DNA of 64,000 nt from the NCBI RefSeq assembly GCF_949628265.1, contig NC_088790.1, positions 8,746,545 through 8,810,544 on the forward strand, in the 5' to 3' direction. Made by a program: the position numbers and the translations under genes. The notes beneath the pieces were generated by a model. The model had not been told where the DNA came from, made no database searches, and saw nothing but the letters and a program-made list of their open reading frames with translations. The DNA is from Cloeon dipterum (lineage: Eukaryota > Arthropoda > Insecta > Ephemeroptera > Baetidae). Positions 50,547 through 64,000 of this stretch are shown piece after piece. Each line of letters begins with the position of its first letter. The first letter of the stretch is position 1.

Positions 50547-53500
50547 ACACTAGCACAGTCACTTTGCTTGTTAAAAATTTGAAATTTTGAAAAATTGGTA
50601 AAAAAAAATCTTCCAAAATTTTGGTGTAAATATTTTCATCCTGTCGAGAGCCAGAGGCAAACAATGCAAATCGAGTGAGGCAAGGCCGAGAGTTGAGACC
50701 AAAAGGGCGGTTGAAAAAGTGCTTCTTTGTTGGCCAGCGCGAGTCGTGAGGAATGCAAGTTGGCTGGGCTCTAGGTGCTAGGACAACAATGCAATGTCAA
50801 AGACCTGTCTGGGGGCCTTCACCTCGCCGCTGGACCACAAAGCAGCGGCGGCGGCGGGCGGCGAAGCCAACTCCCTCTACACAGCATCCAGAGATGCGCT
50901 GAGAGTATAGCGGTAAACGCCTCGAGTCATTACTTGGTTCTGCCTGCACTCCTGCGCCGCTAAATACGCTGCAAATCCTGATTCGAATCAATTTCTTCTT
51001 CCGTCAAACGCCGCCCAGATGAGTGCTCGATTAATTAGCGAACATGCGGGCACTCAGTTTCTGTTTTTCTTCACTATGCCTGTCACTGATTGGTCGAAAG
51101 ATTTGTTTAACTACGTAGTATATCATAAATGAAGTTAATATTATCGAGCGTCTCTGCTTCTCAGACTAATTGTCAGCACCTCTGTAAATTATTTCGTTCA
51201 AATTGTATTACTATGCATTTACAATAATTTTCTTCGCTAACCATTATTTCTATTATCTCTCAATATATATTTGTGCATGCCTTACATTCAATTTACTACA
51301 ATCTCACTGGAGAGCAAACAATAAAGTGTGTAATTATTTGTACCGTGTGTCCTTCGATGTACGCGCGTTTATGCTTTGAACACGAAATAATTTCCTTCCC
51401 TCTCTCTTCTTCTGCGTGTGCGTTTCCTTATTAGAAAACGAAACACTCACGCGCTCGCATAAATTGCTGCATGCTGCGACAGTAATTACGATCAAGAGCA
51501 AACATAGTCAGCCTTGCACCGAAAAACGGACACGTGACTTTTCTCTCTCGCTAAGTTTTGGTTGCGTCGGGTCACCGCCTCCTTGCCAGTCACGATTCCC
51601 TTGCTTACATGAAATAATTTATTATTCGGCGGTTGTAAATTTAACGATTTGGACCGCACACGAGATTTAGTTTTCAAAATACAACATTTGAGCAGTAGAT
51701 GAGAGCAGTAAAATTTCACATCCAAAAAACTGTACACTATAAAAATTCAGTTTTGTATATGCGTTGAATAATGAGAGTGGTTTTTACGAGCGTAAAATTA
51801 CGCAACCATTTGTGCGCTCACACAAACTGATTAAAACTCGCTATCATAAATTTCTCTGCTTAGTGCAGATCCCAGAGTCAGTGTTTGTACTCACTTAAAC
51901 TGCGTTAATCCTTATCTGCTGCAGAAGCACGCGCTCCGAATTCTGCCTGCCTGCCTGAAACACGGATGCGATTAATTAAGCTGATTTACGGACAGTCAAA
52001 AATTAATGTGTGCGGTCTCTTCTACATTCTAAAAGCATGATAGTTCGTTCATCAAACCCAAATTTCCTTAATTACGTCCATACATTAGGGTATTTAAAAT
52101 TAATAATAACAATTTATCAAAGAGTTTAAAATGTCTTTCCGCTCTGTTTTGCTAGATTTTGAGTAAAGCTTTACTGAAATGGTGACTTTTTTAATTCTAT
52201 AGTACCTCCACTTCGCGATCAAATTTATTTGTTTTTAGTGACAGTAAATTCAGTCTGCGAGGCGTGCAGCCTTTTTGGGGCAATAATTGTCATTCAATGT
52301 CACTTCAGTCGTGGGTTGGAGATGCAAATAGCGATCGAGATTGAAATCTCAAGGTCGTGGCGGAAACAATGGGCCAGCAGCAGCTGCTGAATTTTGCGCC
52401 GATGCATAGCCACTTCCTCGTCTCAATTTTAAAATGGACTGACTTTTCTGATCCGGTAATCCGTAACAAAAACGAGCAACACCGACCAGTTATTCTCGCA
52501 GCAAAAGAGCGAAAAAAGCTGTTAATTCGACGAAATTGTGCCGTTTTATTTGCGGCCATTCGATCCTAGATGTGCTGAGAGATGAATTTCACACGTTCAC
52601 GCGCACAGCCGAGATGAAAGGAAATGCACGACTTGCGATAAATTAAATAAATAAAATCTTTTCTACACGGCGATCGAGAGAGTGGTGGAAGAAAAACCGC
52701 TGCCAGGAAAATTGAAAAAGGTCATCAACTGCCGAAATTAAATCGATGGCTCGCTGGTGCAGGCACAGGCAGCTCCCGACCGAGTTAATGATCACCGCGC
52801 GCAGTAAAAAATTCGGAAAATGGATTTCGTTGACCGCGCCGTCAGCGTCAATGTACTACGTGCCGCAGACCGAAATAGAAATAACCAAGCTTGGTTTCGT
52901 TCTAATGACTACATTGAGGCACCTCGATAACTTGGCCATCGACTATATTTGGCTATCAATAATTATGAAGTAAAAAAGGCTAAAATGTTAAGGCTATACA
53001 CAAGTTATTTGAAAACCATTGTTCTCAAATGTTTAAAGAAATTTTAAATGCCAGATTTGAGTTCATTTCGACATTTCTATTTTTTAAGAGGCTGTTAAGA
53101 GGCATACTTTTACAGCCTGCAAAATTTATAAATGCTCTCAAAATTTTAAAATCTGATCTCATAAGATAACATATCAAATTTAAAGTAATATAAATAATTC
53201 AAAGTATCATTTGTGGAAATATTTGAAATTATGAATTTACTAAACAAATTAACCCTTTTCAGCGGCGTCCTTTAAGTTAATGTAAATGACAATTTGGTCA
53301 GATATTTTTCCTCTATGATGTATATTATTTATTCTAACAATCAGTCAAAATATCACACATCATATAATATAATAAAAAATCAAAAGCATGTGATAAAGGG
53401 CGCCTCCTTCTGGTAAATAGAAATGACCTGGCAAAAGAAAAGATCTGTTAACACTGTCGTTTGACAGGGAGGCGTTTATCGGATCGAATCGCGATTTCAA

Positions 53501-56500
53501 TCTGATTTGGCGAGCGTGAGAGTGAAAAATGAAGAGCGCGCCTTTCTCGCCAACACACAGCGCGGACATCTTTATTTCTTCTGTTTAATATCATTGTGCC
53601 TGCTGATTTTCAGATGAAAATCGCGCTCGCTCGCATAAATTATTTTTATTAAGTCGTTTTGACGAAACAAACAAACACGTCGGTCGGGAATAACGAGGGA
53701 GAGAGTGCGCGAGTGAGAGAAACGTCACGAACTCCATCTTTTGCGTTCGCTAATTGCTTCTGTTACCCTCGATTAGGACCCTTTTCGACACGCTCCAAAT
53801 CATGGAAGAATTTTATTAGAAAATAGTTAGATGTAAATGTAGAAAAAAATGTTTATACCCTACAAAATAGGAAACACAGTATGTTTCTAAATTGAAAGAG
53901 GTGAAAATTCAACAGAGCAAAAGAAAATGAAAAATTAAAAGATAAATCTTTGCGATTCGTGAATTAACCTCATTTGCGATCAGAATAGATTAAAATTATG
54001 CTAGAAGTGCAAAATTTTAATTTCCGGGTTATTTCCAGCTGGAAAGTGGCAATCCGATATAGTTTCTCGTACTATTTTACTTGGGATTTCATTATAAATT
54101 TGGTCTCATTCTGACATTTTTGGCCAGCGAATTTAAGTTCCCTTGGCGGTGGTCCAATTTTTCGTAATTTTTACTCCTGCTCATTATTCAGCCAAAAACT
54201 CGTCTGTTCCGGCGAGATTTGTACTTAATTTGATGCATAACTATTCTAGAAATCTATTTCTATGATCAGCTCGATGAGTAAATTCCACAAGGGTCCAGAA
54301 TAAGTATTTTTGAAAGAATTTTTCAATTGACCAGCTTCCTATGAACAAATTTTGAAGGCTTTTAAAGCCATACTGAAACACATCCGCCTAGCTTGCCATT
54401 GATAATTATTTTATAACATCAACCTCACTGAAAACACGGAGATACTAACTGTCAGCTTGGCCTTATTCATAATCCGCTCTAGACTTAAAATGCTTATTTG
54501 CCCATTTTGGCGGAATTTGGTCACGTTCAATAGAAAATTCTTCTTGTTCTGATCCTTCCAATTGGTTTTCTAAACAGAAATTTCAGTCATCCAGTTGAAT
54601 TTGCCACCGGTGCTGTGCCATTGGAAATAATTAGCTTTGGAACGAATTGATTCAAACTCAATTGGATGCCTGTTTTTCGACTCGCATTATTCGCAAGGAA
54701 AGTACCGATTGACCGGTAAGAATCGTCTTTAGCGCCGCTTCCTGGTTTCGGAATGCGAGCGATTCGCCCCGCGGAGCTGACGGCGAACAAAGCGCACTAA
54801 AGTATGAAATGCAGCAGCAGCCAACTTTCGAGCGAGCATAGAGGAGTTTCAATTAACAATCGAGTGCTGACCCCGGCGGTATAGGTTTGCACATTCGGCC
54901 TCTCACTTTCGTCCGAAATCGCCGCCGGCCAGCGCATGTCGAGTTAAATTTCGTGTCTTTGAATTTTGTGCCGAGAGTAACGGCCAAACGAGATTTGCAG
55001 GATGCGCTCGGTGAACGCGGCGGCGGCGGAATTACGAGTTTGGAACAGTTATGGCCAGCTGTTAACTCAAATTATGCTGCACTTCCAGTTTTCAGCCGGT
55101 CCGTTGCGTCATCCACGCGCATTCCGTGATCGATTGCAAATTAACGGAGCTCATGCAGTCACCGTGAGCTTTGGAATATTCACATCCAGGGTTGAGAAAT
55201 CGAAACAAAAATTCCATTCCACAGTGAACTCTGCCAGGAATGTTAATTGGAATGTTTAAAAATTTTATTTTGTTTTCTCACTTTTCGTTGCGTTCTTCAA
55301 AGTCACAGTAAATTTTTACTAATTCTGATATAAAATCAAGTTTATTTGGTAAAATCAAAATGCTTTTAAACATTAAAAAACTTAACTTATAGCGGTTTCA
55401 AATTATGAATTTGAAAAGTGGCTATTGGAAAGTTAATAAACACATGAGGCCTCCCGCTAGCATGTTTAATTCGGAATTGCAAGGTGCTGCAAAAATTTCC
55501 ATAAAAAAATCAGGTGGATTGAGTCTGTCGACTCGTGCAAATAAAATCTGTGCTGCTCTGACTTATGAGTTGCGTTTTTTTATGTGAAGCAGCTTTGAAA
55601 AATTCACCTTTGCCTTTGAATTTGGTCCGTCGTCACGCTCGGCTGCTTTTCTACATCCAATTTGACGCCGCAGCTCCAGTTTTTATTGGCTGTAAATATT
55701 TGCGCGCGGAAAAAAGGTTGCAAATTAATAGTGCGGCATCGTGACTGCCGCTTTTACCGCGCTTTGCGCCCAATTAACCGAAATTAGACATTTTCTCTTG
55801 GCGAAAAAGTGGAAAACAAAGCGACGTCTCCAAGCAGCACAGACACACGTGCACACGTCTCGTCGAAAATCGCTAATCGTTTTTCCGCCGAGCGATAAAA
55901 AGCAATTTTCATTCTTTCTCTCTCCGCGAGCAGCGTAATGAGCAAGCAACTCTCTTTCAAAGACGGCATTCCGCCCGCGGACCTACCGAACACACAAATT
56001 TATGCACAGGGCATTTTTCAATTTTGTATTCGCCTCTGCTTCGGGTGCAACAAACTCCTGCACTCGCACAAACTGACGCGCGATAAATGCCCACACAACA
56101 CGCGTGTCTAACTGTAAAATAAAAAATATTCATCGCAAAAAAAGTAGATCAGTCGTAAAAATTATGAAACATATTTTTATTTAAATTTAAAATTCAACGC
56201 AATCTTGAATTCAACTATCTGTTTTTCACATTAAAAATATATCAAAATTTCGAATTGTTTCCTATAAAATTGAAGTGATTGAAATTTTCTAATTTTTACA
56301 AGTTAAACACACGAGTCTCCTTTGAGTGACACGTTTTCTACCTGTCATATCTGGTTTTACGACACAAGCATGTTAATCAATAAACATTTTTTTTTCAGAT
56401 TCGGTGTAAACAACTTGTGCGTCTAAATGCTTTACTAATCGTAAACACTATATATGTGGGTTTCAAAACGAGCTCTTCAACCTAAACAAACCCGTCGTTT

Positions 56501-59500
56501 GGAGAACAATATTTCGTTAACTGGAAGACGCGACAAAATGGATATTTCTTAAGTAAACTCGACCAGCTAATTTTCGTTCCGAGAAAATACATATATTTTG
56601 TTTGATTCAAATTGCAACTCTCGACTCATTGTCAATTGTTTACCCTCAATCCACGACCATTCGCTGATAAGGTTGTTTTAAATATTTCAAGAACACAGTG
56701 CGTCGGCGGTTGTTGCCTAACTTTTCACTGTTTTATCTTTTCCTTCCTTGACATATTTGAACGTTGCCTAATTATGCTAAACGTCGCAGTAGCGACGTCA
56801 CCGAAAGGCCGCAATAAATTTCAACAACGCGCAGAAAATCACATGATTTACGAGCAGTGGCAAAAACGAACTGAATAAAAAGAGAAGATGGAAATCGCGC
56901 GGTTTTGTTGGTCAGGCGCCAGCACAGACTGCAGCTCCGATGCAAAGGTCATTTTCCCCTGCAACGCACTCGATTCGAAATAAATCACGTGTCGGGTGGA
57001 ACGAGTCCAGCCAATCGTGATGCCACCGGGGAAAGACGCAATTTGCATGAAAAATAAAGCAGTGAAAAATAATACGCCCACGCAAGGTGTGGGACGCGAC
57101 GCGGAATTTTCCGTGTTTGTGCTTTCCGTGCTAATTGCGTGACTTTGATTAAGCGGAGCATGTTTGTATACACTGCGCGGCTAATTAGAGTTAGGCATCA
57201 GTTTTAACCGTTTGTAAGAATTGCTTATCAGAACAGCGAGATCACTTATTTTAATAAAATCAAAAAAGCACATATTGTTTCATAGTTATAGGTATTTTTC
57301 TCATGCACAACGTTTTCGAATACTGCAAGAAACACAAACATTACATATTCAAAGATTATACGCTAATTTTTATGCTTCGATCCATTTAAAACTAAGTATA
57401 GTAAAATTGTCACTGGCGAGGAAAAGGAAGTTCTTTTTCTTGCGGATAATATCTGCGTGAGACGTCTAGCTGTTAGCTTTGGGTGCCGAATTAAGTGATG
57501 AAAAAGAAGGATAGGCGTCGAATAATTAATCACTCTCTGGGCGCACGATGGAAATAGCCGTGTAATTACGATTCGATTGATCTGAACTTTGGCATTGACG
57601 TGTGGCAAAGTTGTTTGGACAACGTGGCACGTTGTGGTCAGCAAACAATCAATTAAGAGAGAATTAGTGTGTACGAAATTGAAAAAAATATTTGCTTGTG
57701 TAATTAACTGATCTGCGAATGATAAATTACAGAAATGTCTTGGCCGAGCTCAAATTGCGTTCCGTTAGCAATTAGTTCTGCTCTTATTAGGAAATTCATA
57801 TTAAAGCAGATTATGACGTCACTCGTTTTATCATCATGACTGATTCCCACATATTTATTTCATAGCAAAAATCCCAATTTATGAATTCAAACTATTTCGT
57901 CTGAAATTATGTCTAATGATGACATTAAGCCCATCCATAGGAGTATTGGTTTTTGTCCTTTCATGATTGTTTGCCTTGCTGTCGGAGCAAGAAGCCGTGA
58001 TTGAATTTACAGACCACGAGCCAGCTGCTTTTTGCACCGATTATTGGCAGTGAAAATCAATCGCGTCTGCTCTAGAGCGGAACACACCGCGTCAAAGGGA
58101 GATAAAATAATTAAAGCAAAAGCTTTCGTAACCGCATCACAGTGGACCATCGGTTCTTTTTTATCTTTGCCGTATAGTGTGTAGTTGAAAAAACCTGAAT
58201 TAAGCAAGAAATTTACTGCCTCTCGATTTGGGTCAAAACGCAATTTATTGTCAAGAGCACGTTTTGCAATTTTATTGTCCCCTAACTTTGGTTGGTAAAA
58301 ACCGGACAATGATTTGAATCTGCTTTTTTTCGGTGATTACATTTGTTTATTCTGCCGCATGAATGGAAACTCATTGGCCCGTGGAGAAAGCTGCTGATAC
58401 TCCCGGCGGCGGAGGCAGAAGCAAATTCAATCGGCAATAATGCAAAACACACTCGTCGGATCGCGATATCAAAACATTTTATACCTTTCACCTTCTCTTC
58501 TCGCCGCACAACATCTGCGGCTTGGCTGCTCCGCCTGCGTAATTTTCCTCATTATCAAACGAGGAACAGCTTGGTGCAATTTCACATCCTTTTCTCATCG
58601 GGGTTAAATTCCCGGTCTGTTATCAGTGTGAAGAAAAGTGACGATGAATCATAAGAAAAGTCATCATTTATCACTTTATCGGTTTGTGAGTCATGCAACG
58701 ATTAATCTTTTCAAAATAGACCTATCACCAATGATTAGCAGTAACTTGACATTTTTTCATAATCTCTTTGCGCCACATAACAGATTATCACGAGAAAAAT
58801 GTGTTTTCATCCTCATTTTATACATTAAGTAAACCGAGAAGATCTGGTGCGATGTTGCTCAGAATATATTCATCGCAAATTGTCGTCTGGTTCGATTATT
58901 TGCGATGGCGGCGAAGGCGATCCGGCGCCAAGTTGGGCGCACGTGAGTTCAATCAGACCCCTGACCCTTTTGTGAGTGTGCATATAGCGCTGCAGCACGG
59001 GTCAGCGTGCAGGGCGTGGGCACAAAGCAAGGCTTCCCAGACAAGTGCCGTGCACAGCACATAAACCACTACAGATAAAAAATATGTGAATTGCACACTC
59101 TGCGTGCCTGCTAGTATGGAAAATACGGTTGGCACTGTGCTCATGTGGCTTCGTAGACTGTATGTACATGAGTCAGACAGAAGAAACTTTTACTTAAATT
59201 TTCTCTAAATCAGTACAGAAAATTTACACACTTTTAGCAACGCGAGTTTTATAAAATTTTTAGACAGTTAATTCTATTTAATACGGCTATTTATTTTTAA
59301 AATGTCTGCAAATAAACCAAATCCTCTCATTATTTCTAGCTCAAAATTTTAAATTTTAAAACTTACAAAAAAAAACTGCGGAAAATGTGCGTTAAAGGTT
59401 GTTTTTCTGTTTCAAATGCTGGAGGCGTGTGCTGTACTCATCACTTTTTCATCAGAAAGACGAGATTGGCGAGCGTAAACCCTTCCCTTGGTGGCGTATT

Positions 59501-62500
59501 TCAGTTTTTTGCCTCGGTCGTCGCTTTCAGAGGTCGTTTTGCCCTCAACACGGGAGAACGTGTCTCGGTGACACTGCCGCCGGCGACAACGAGCAAAAAG
59601 GAAAAAGATGAAAGTCATATCAGTCTGCACACTGGAATTAATTACGGAAAAGCTTTTCGAGCGAAATGCATTCCTCGTGAGGAGGGCGTGTGCTGCAGCT
59701 TTTGTCATCCAAGACTTTTTTGGCTTTTTTTTTGTGCGACTGTGTGCCCGATCCCTCTGCAATTGGAAGGATCAGGTTTCGCGCGCGGGATTCGTGCTCC
59801 CGCTGCGGTTTCATATACGTGCAGCTCTCGTATCTTTGACACCTCTCTCGTTTTTTACAGTCCGCGCTTCACTCTCATGCGCGGTTTTGCTGATTTTGCC
59901 GCTAGATTTGCCGCTGGTCCGCTAATCTGAAACGAAATGCGCCAACCTTGGCAATTCTGGCCGGGTTTCAGGCTCGCTTTTTCAAATAATAGACACCCAC
60001 CTCGCAGGTGAAATAAAAATATGCTACTCTGATGCTTTCAAATCGGTGCCTAGGTTACTCGAACGCCGATCGATTTCTTTGTAGGAAAAACACAACTCGT
60101 TTTCTGCGGTTTATGGGAGTTAAATATAACAAAATATAGCGTGGTCTGAAAAAGGTTAAACCAAATAAAAATCTATTAATACACCCACATTTTAAATGCG
60201 CTGTTTTTTTCAATTTTACAATTCCAACCATCTGAGGGAGTCAGTCATGCGGCTGCAATCATTCGTAATTAGTTAATTCCAGTGCTTTCATTGAATTAAA
60301 ACGCTTGTGGAAGGTCACGTGACCAGCTGGAATCTCACTCAAACACAATGAGTCGAGATGCAGCTCGGTTTATTGGGCTGTCAAGTGAGCGAGAAGAATG
60401 CCACGCCAGCCAGCCGAGTTGCCCAAGCAGCAGAGTGTGGATTAGAGCCGGGGGTAATTATGTAAATCGTTGTCGTCGGCAGCTTATAGTTCGGCCATCT
60501 GGTCATTTAAACGCGCTCTGTGTCCCTTTAAACAGAATGTGACGTCTGGAATTAATGGCTCAGCATTCTCGCTGCTTGCACTCACAATCATAATACTCTA
60601 TTCCAGCCACGACCGCCTCACAATCCCAAAGCGATTTTCCTCGAAGAACGAAAATTAATATTTTTTTATAATTCAGCTGTTCATAAAAGAAAAACCAAAA
60701 GTTTTCATCTCTTTGAATTTATTTTCCGTGCGGAAGGCAGCACTTGTCAAGTGATTTGCGACCGTCTAATTTTGCAGATTGCTCACTTAGGCTAATTCCC
60801 AGGGGCCACACCCGAAAACAGTAAACAAAAGGGTCACGCGCGCGAGCGGCCAAACCAAAACACACGGTGCAACAGTCGGCAGGTCAACCGTATCGCTGCT
60901 TTATCAACATCGAGAGCATAATAATAACAATATCGCCGCGCGCATATAAAGCGTGCGTCGGCGTGCACATTCAGCTGATTTATGTAGTGCAGTAAATTAT
61001 AACGATTCCTCTGCCTTTATCAATTCTTCTACTCTCTGAATCATTTAATACGCCATTCATCAAGCTGCATGCAATTACAGATTAAACACTCTCAAGGGCG
61101 ATTCATGAACACATTATTTCAGATAAAAAGTTATTGCTTCCATTTTAATCCCTTGATGCTTTGATATTTCAAGGGAAATTACTCGACTCGCCATTTGTTT
61201 CTTGGCACAGCAAACAATTTCAATTTTGTTAAGAAATCTGATGTGGCTGCTAATCGACATCGTCTTTTCTTCTGACCAACAGGATGAAGCTAACACAATA
61301 TACTCACTTTGGATCCTCAATGAAGCTTATAATTTGTTCTTGTCAAACATGAATACATCATTTTTATCCGCGAAGAATTGAAATTTCTCGTAGGAAACGG
61401 AACTCGCAAAGCAATAAAGATGACGTTTGATCTTTGATAATCGCTTTAAGAGAAATGCCGAAGATTTTCAATTATTCCTCCGTTAAAGTTAGGTCCAAAT
61501 TTAAATTACATAAGTGATATTCCTTTGTTTTGACAGATATCAGCACACGTATGCCTGATTAGTGGAAATTTCAGCGTCCTAACGATTGAACAAATGCGTT
61601 TCGAAGTATCGAGTTTAAAAACCACTGTTGTTTTGCGACCTTTGAGCTCTCACACGTTTGTTGAGGGGGAAAACAACAATAATAATTATTGCAACATTCA
61701 CACGCACGGTGGTCGAATGCAGGTCGGCGGAGATAGAGTTACACTCTCTTGACAGATTACTGTGATTGATGCAAGATTGTTTAGAGGCTGGAATATGCGT
61801 CTTTGCGACACAAATAATGTTTGTTTGATTGAGATAAAAGTATGGAACAAGTGCCTGCCGACTAATAGCTGCGTTGGACGGACCCGCACGCATTGTCTTA
61901 TTTTCTACGGCTTTTCACGCCCTTTGCAGCTCGGGTTCAAACAAATTGTATGTGCGTCGTGATTTGCAACTCTCCGGGTTTCCTAATCCACTTTTCCTCC
62001 TTCAAGGACTCTCGAAGTATGTATTTTCCCAAGGGTGACGGGAGATGCAAATGAAGAAATCGTCCGAAACCCGATTTTGCCTTTTGCGTCGACGCGACGA
62101 TAATAGCCACTTTATTTACATTCAATTAACTGCCCATTAAACCCGGCATATAAACTACACATAACTAATGAGCGTGTTTGTTTAATATATGAAAACGAGC
62201 AGCCGCAGTTTGCCTATAGCTCTCGATGGCCAATTAATGGCCATCAATTTCAGAGCGCGGAATACTAGAAAAGCCAGCAAATCGTAAATTGCGCGCTTGT
62301 TGATTGCCGACCGTGTGAGCCCACGCACTTGGCACAAACCGCGAGTCAAGAGCTTTGTGCACATTATTCAGCAGCTGAAGACCGAGAAAGACCGAGACTT
62401 CCTGCACTCATTCATCCGCCGCGCACGAGAAAAGCAGCTTTTTGTTCCGCGCGCGCCGAAAAGTTATTTGTTTGCATTAGCGATGGTCGCGCTTCAATGG

Positions 62501-64000
62501 CTTGTTATGCAAGAAGGACCTTCTTAAATGGCTCGGATGCCGTTGCTTTTTACTCAAACAGGCCAACGTCAAGGAAGCAAATTTAAAAAGTGCACAGACT
62601 TTCTTTAAATCGCATGTTCATTGAGTGAAAAACTATCGTTTTTCTTTGATACCATTTTTAAATGAAAATTTTTGAATTTAATCACATCCTCATATCCTGA
62701 ATTTAAACTTAACCGTGCCTGGCAGAATTGGAAGTATTTGACTCTAGAACTGATCTTATATTGAAGGTAAAAGTTAATATTCATTTTGCCATGCAATCAA
62801 GTCAAGAAGTACTTTAACCATTGCCACCGCATATTTAAATTTAGTTGTGTCCTTGTTAATTTTAAACGAGCAGGTATGACTCGCGACTTTGATTCGCGGA
62901 CAGTCGAAATTGAAGCGTTTTGTGCGGAAGAGTGCAGCGCATGCACTATGGGAACCAAGGCCGCCTGGCCGCCTTAGATGGCCAGCGGCCCCCTGGGCGC
63001 TTTGGCCGCGCGACCCACGTGCTCGTTAGGCGAGAAAAATGCTGCCGATGATTGATATCCAGCAGCAACATTTTCATCCTCTTTTTCACTGTCTCGATTA
63101 GAAGTTTTTAATAATTAACTAGCATTAAGAAGTATTTAAATTTATCAACAAGATAGGATGTTTGGTCTATTTTTGTTCAAAATGAAACAGCATTTTTGAA
63201 ACACTACCTTAAAAATCTTCTTAGAACGATGAATTTCGGAGAAAATGAGTTTGTTGGCCGATTTAATCGGTCTTAAATTATACGAAACGGTTCGACGCAG
63301 AAGAAAAAATTCCCATCGTTAAATTTTCCACTATATTATTTCTCCGAAGCATGATGTGTCTATTTGTACCCAAGCCATAAATTTCCAAACATGATAGCTC
63401 GTCATTATTGACGTCATTATGAATGAGTTCCAGCATGTCAATTGAATTGGTTCGACGGCGGAAAGCCAAGTTTTCGGCCGATTAATTAAACCGGTCTCGA
63501 ATCGAGGCGACCGCAATGATGAAAAGCTGCGTGATTGTTATTATTGTTTCCTCGTCGCGCACACAGGATGCGGAGGACAAAGGGTCCAGAGCGAACGGAT
63601 GAGTGGTGCTTTAGCTGCAGCTCAGTGGGAGCGGCCCCGATAATCTGTCAAAACGTAAGCGAGGGGCCCCTGCTCTCTGGTCTGCGGCTAAATCCGTTCG
63701 TTATCTGTGTCTAAGCTGTTTCGAAGAGTTTTGTCCCTGCCCATTATCTCATTCACAAACAATAGAAAATGACCAGATATTTCAAAAGTTGGTTTTGTTT
63801 TTAAGCCTTTTCGAGATACCCATGTACAAGTTACGAAACGCTCGACCATAGTGCACTCTTCGATGTTTAAAACAGACTGTGGATTTTTAGAACAATATCA
63901 TGAAAAGCTCTAAACAAGAAATAAATAGATAGATTACTACTGTAATATATTCAAACAAGGACCAATTCTTCGGATGCCAGATTGAAATAAAAAGAATGAT
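50547..64000. other. Distal non-coding region, no supported gene
   Basis: No exon with recognisable protein similarity, tRNA or rRNA was found on either strand. The longest ORF is 181 codons at 59385-59930 (+), without domain content. A GC-rich block at about 62940-63020 contains CCCCCTGGGCGC. The region is probably intergenic or far-upstream regulatory DNA of Shank or of a neighbouring gene outside the window. Confidence 0.4.

Noticed and set aside
59385-59930. A 181-codon plus-strand ORF
   Set aside because: The longest in the distal region, but another frame is open over the same bases, there is no domain, signal or promoter, and the composition matches the flanks.
58860-63460. GGTTCGA stretches resembling a tRNA B box
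   Set aside because: No matching A box or cloverleaf could be built around any of them.
63250-63500. Two related near-palindromes (CCGATTTAATCGG, CCGATTAATTAAACCGG) each near GGTTCGACG
   Set aside because: Matches are short and in different order. They could be chance or decayed repeat fragments, too weak to call.

Overview
The window is eukaryotic genomic DNA, almost certainly from an arthropod and probably an insect. The genes are split by many short introns (often 50-60 bp) with GT-AG borders, the background is AT-rich, TATA boxes precede two small secreted-protein genes, and the recognisable proteins are animal orthologues: mitochondrial isoleucyl-tRNA synthetase, the lysosomal MFS protein MFSD8/CLN7, and the postsynaptic scaffold Shank. 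I could not identify the species.

Layout. Positions 138-5875 are one complete hAT-family DNA transposon. It has an 8-bp target-site duplication (ATGAGTGA), matching 11-bp terminal inverted repeats, a minus-strand transposase of seven coding exons that splices into one open frame of about 832 codons, and an internal CTG-rich minisatellite of alternating 184/163-bp units. It sits about 190 bp upstream of IARS2 (+, 6068-10662, 16 exons, 980 aa). MFSD8 follows (+, 11749-16670, 10 exons, 533 aa). Convergent to it are two minus-strand genes for small secreted, cysteine-clustered proteins I do not recognise (16874-17663 and 17913-19460), each with a TATA box. Shank then fills 21319-36964 on the minus strand: 22 coding exons, 1801 aa, with the order SPN (N-terminal ubiquitin-like) domain, ankyrin repeats, SH3, PDZ, long Pro/Ser-rich tail and two Homer-type PPxxF motifs. 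No SAM domain is visible. All exon models were joined by hand from splice signals. The phases agree at every junction and every coding total is divisible by three.

The remaining 27 kb (37-64 kb) contains no protein gene I can support. It holds the end of a Shank 5' UTR exon carrying two overlapping upstream ORFs, two candidate non-coding Shank 5' exons (41.8 and 45.3-45.4 kb), a truncated non-LTR retrotransposon 3' end with a pentanucleotide tail, a GC-rich patch near 46.6-47.1 kb, and a perfect 15-bp inverted repeat around GGCGCC at 50.5 kb. It is probably the regulatory and first-intron territory of Shank.

The genes do not form one pathway. IARS2 charges mitochondrial tRNA-Ile, MFSD8 is an endolysosomal membrane protein, and Shank organises the postsynaptic density. 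The least described material is the pair of secreted Cys-cluster genes, the intact hAT element with its two-unit higher-order minisatellite, and the apparent absence of a SAM domain from Shank.
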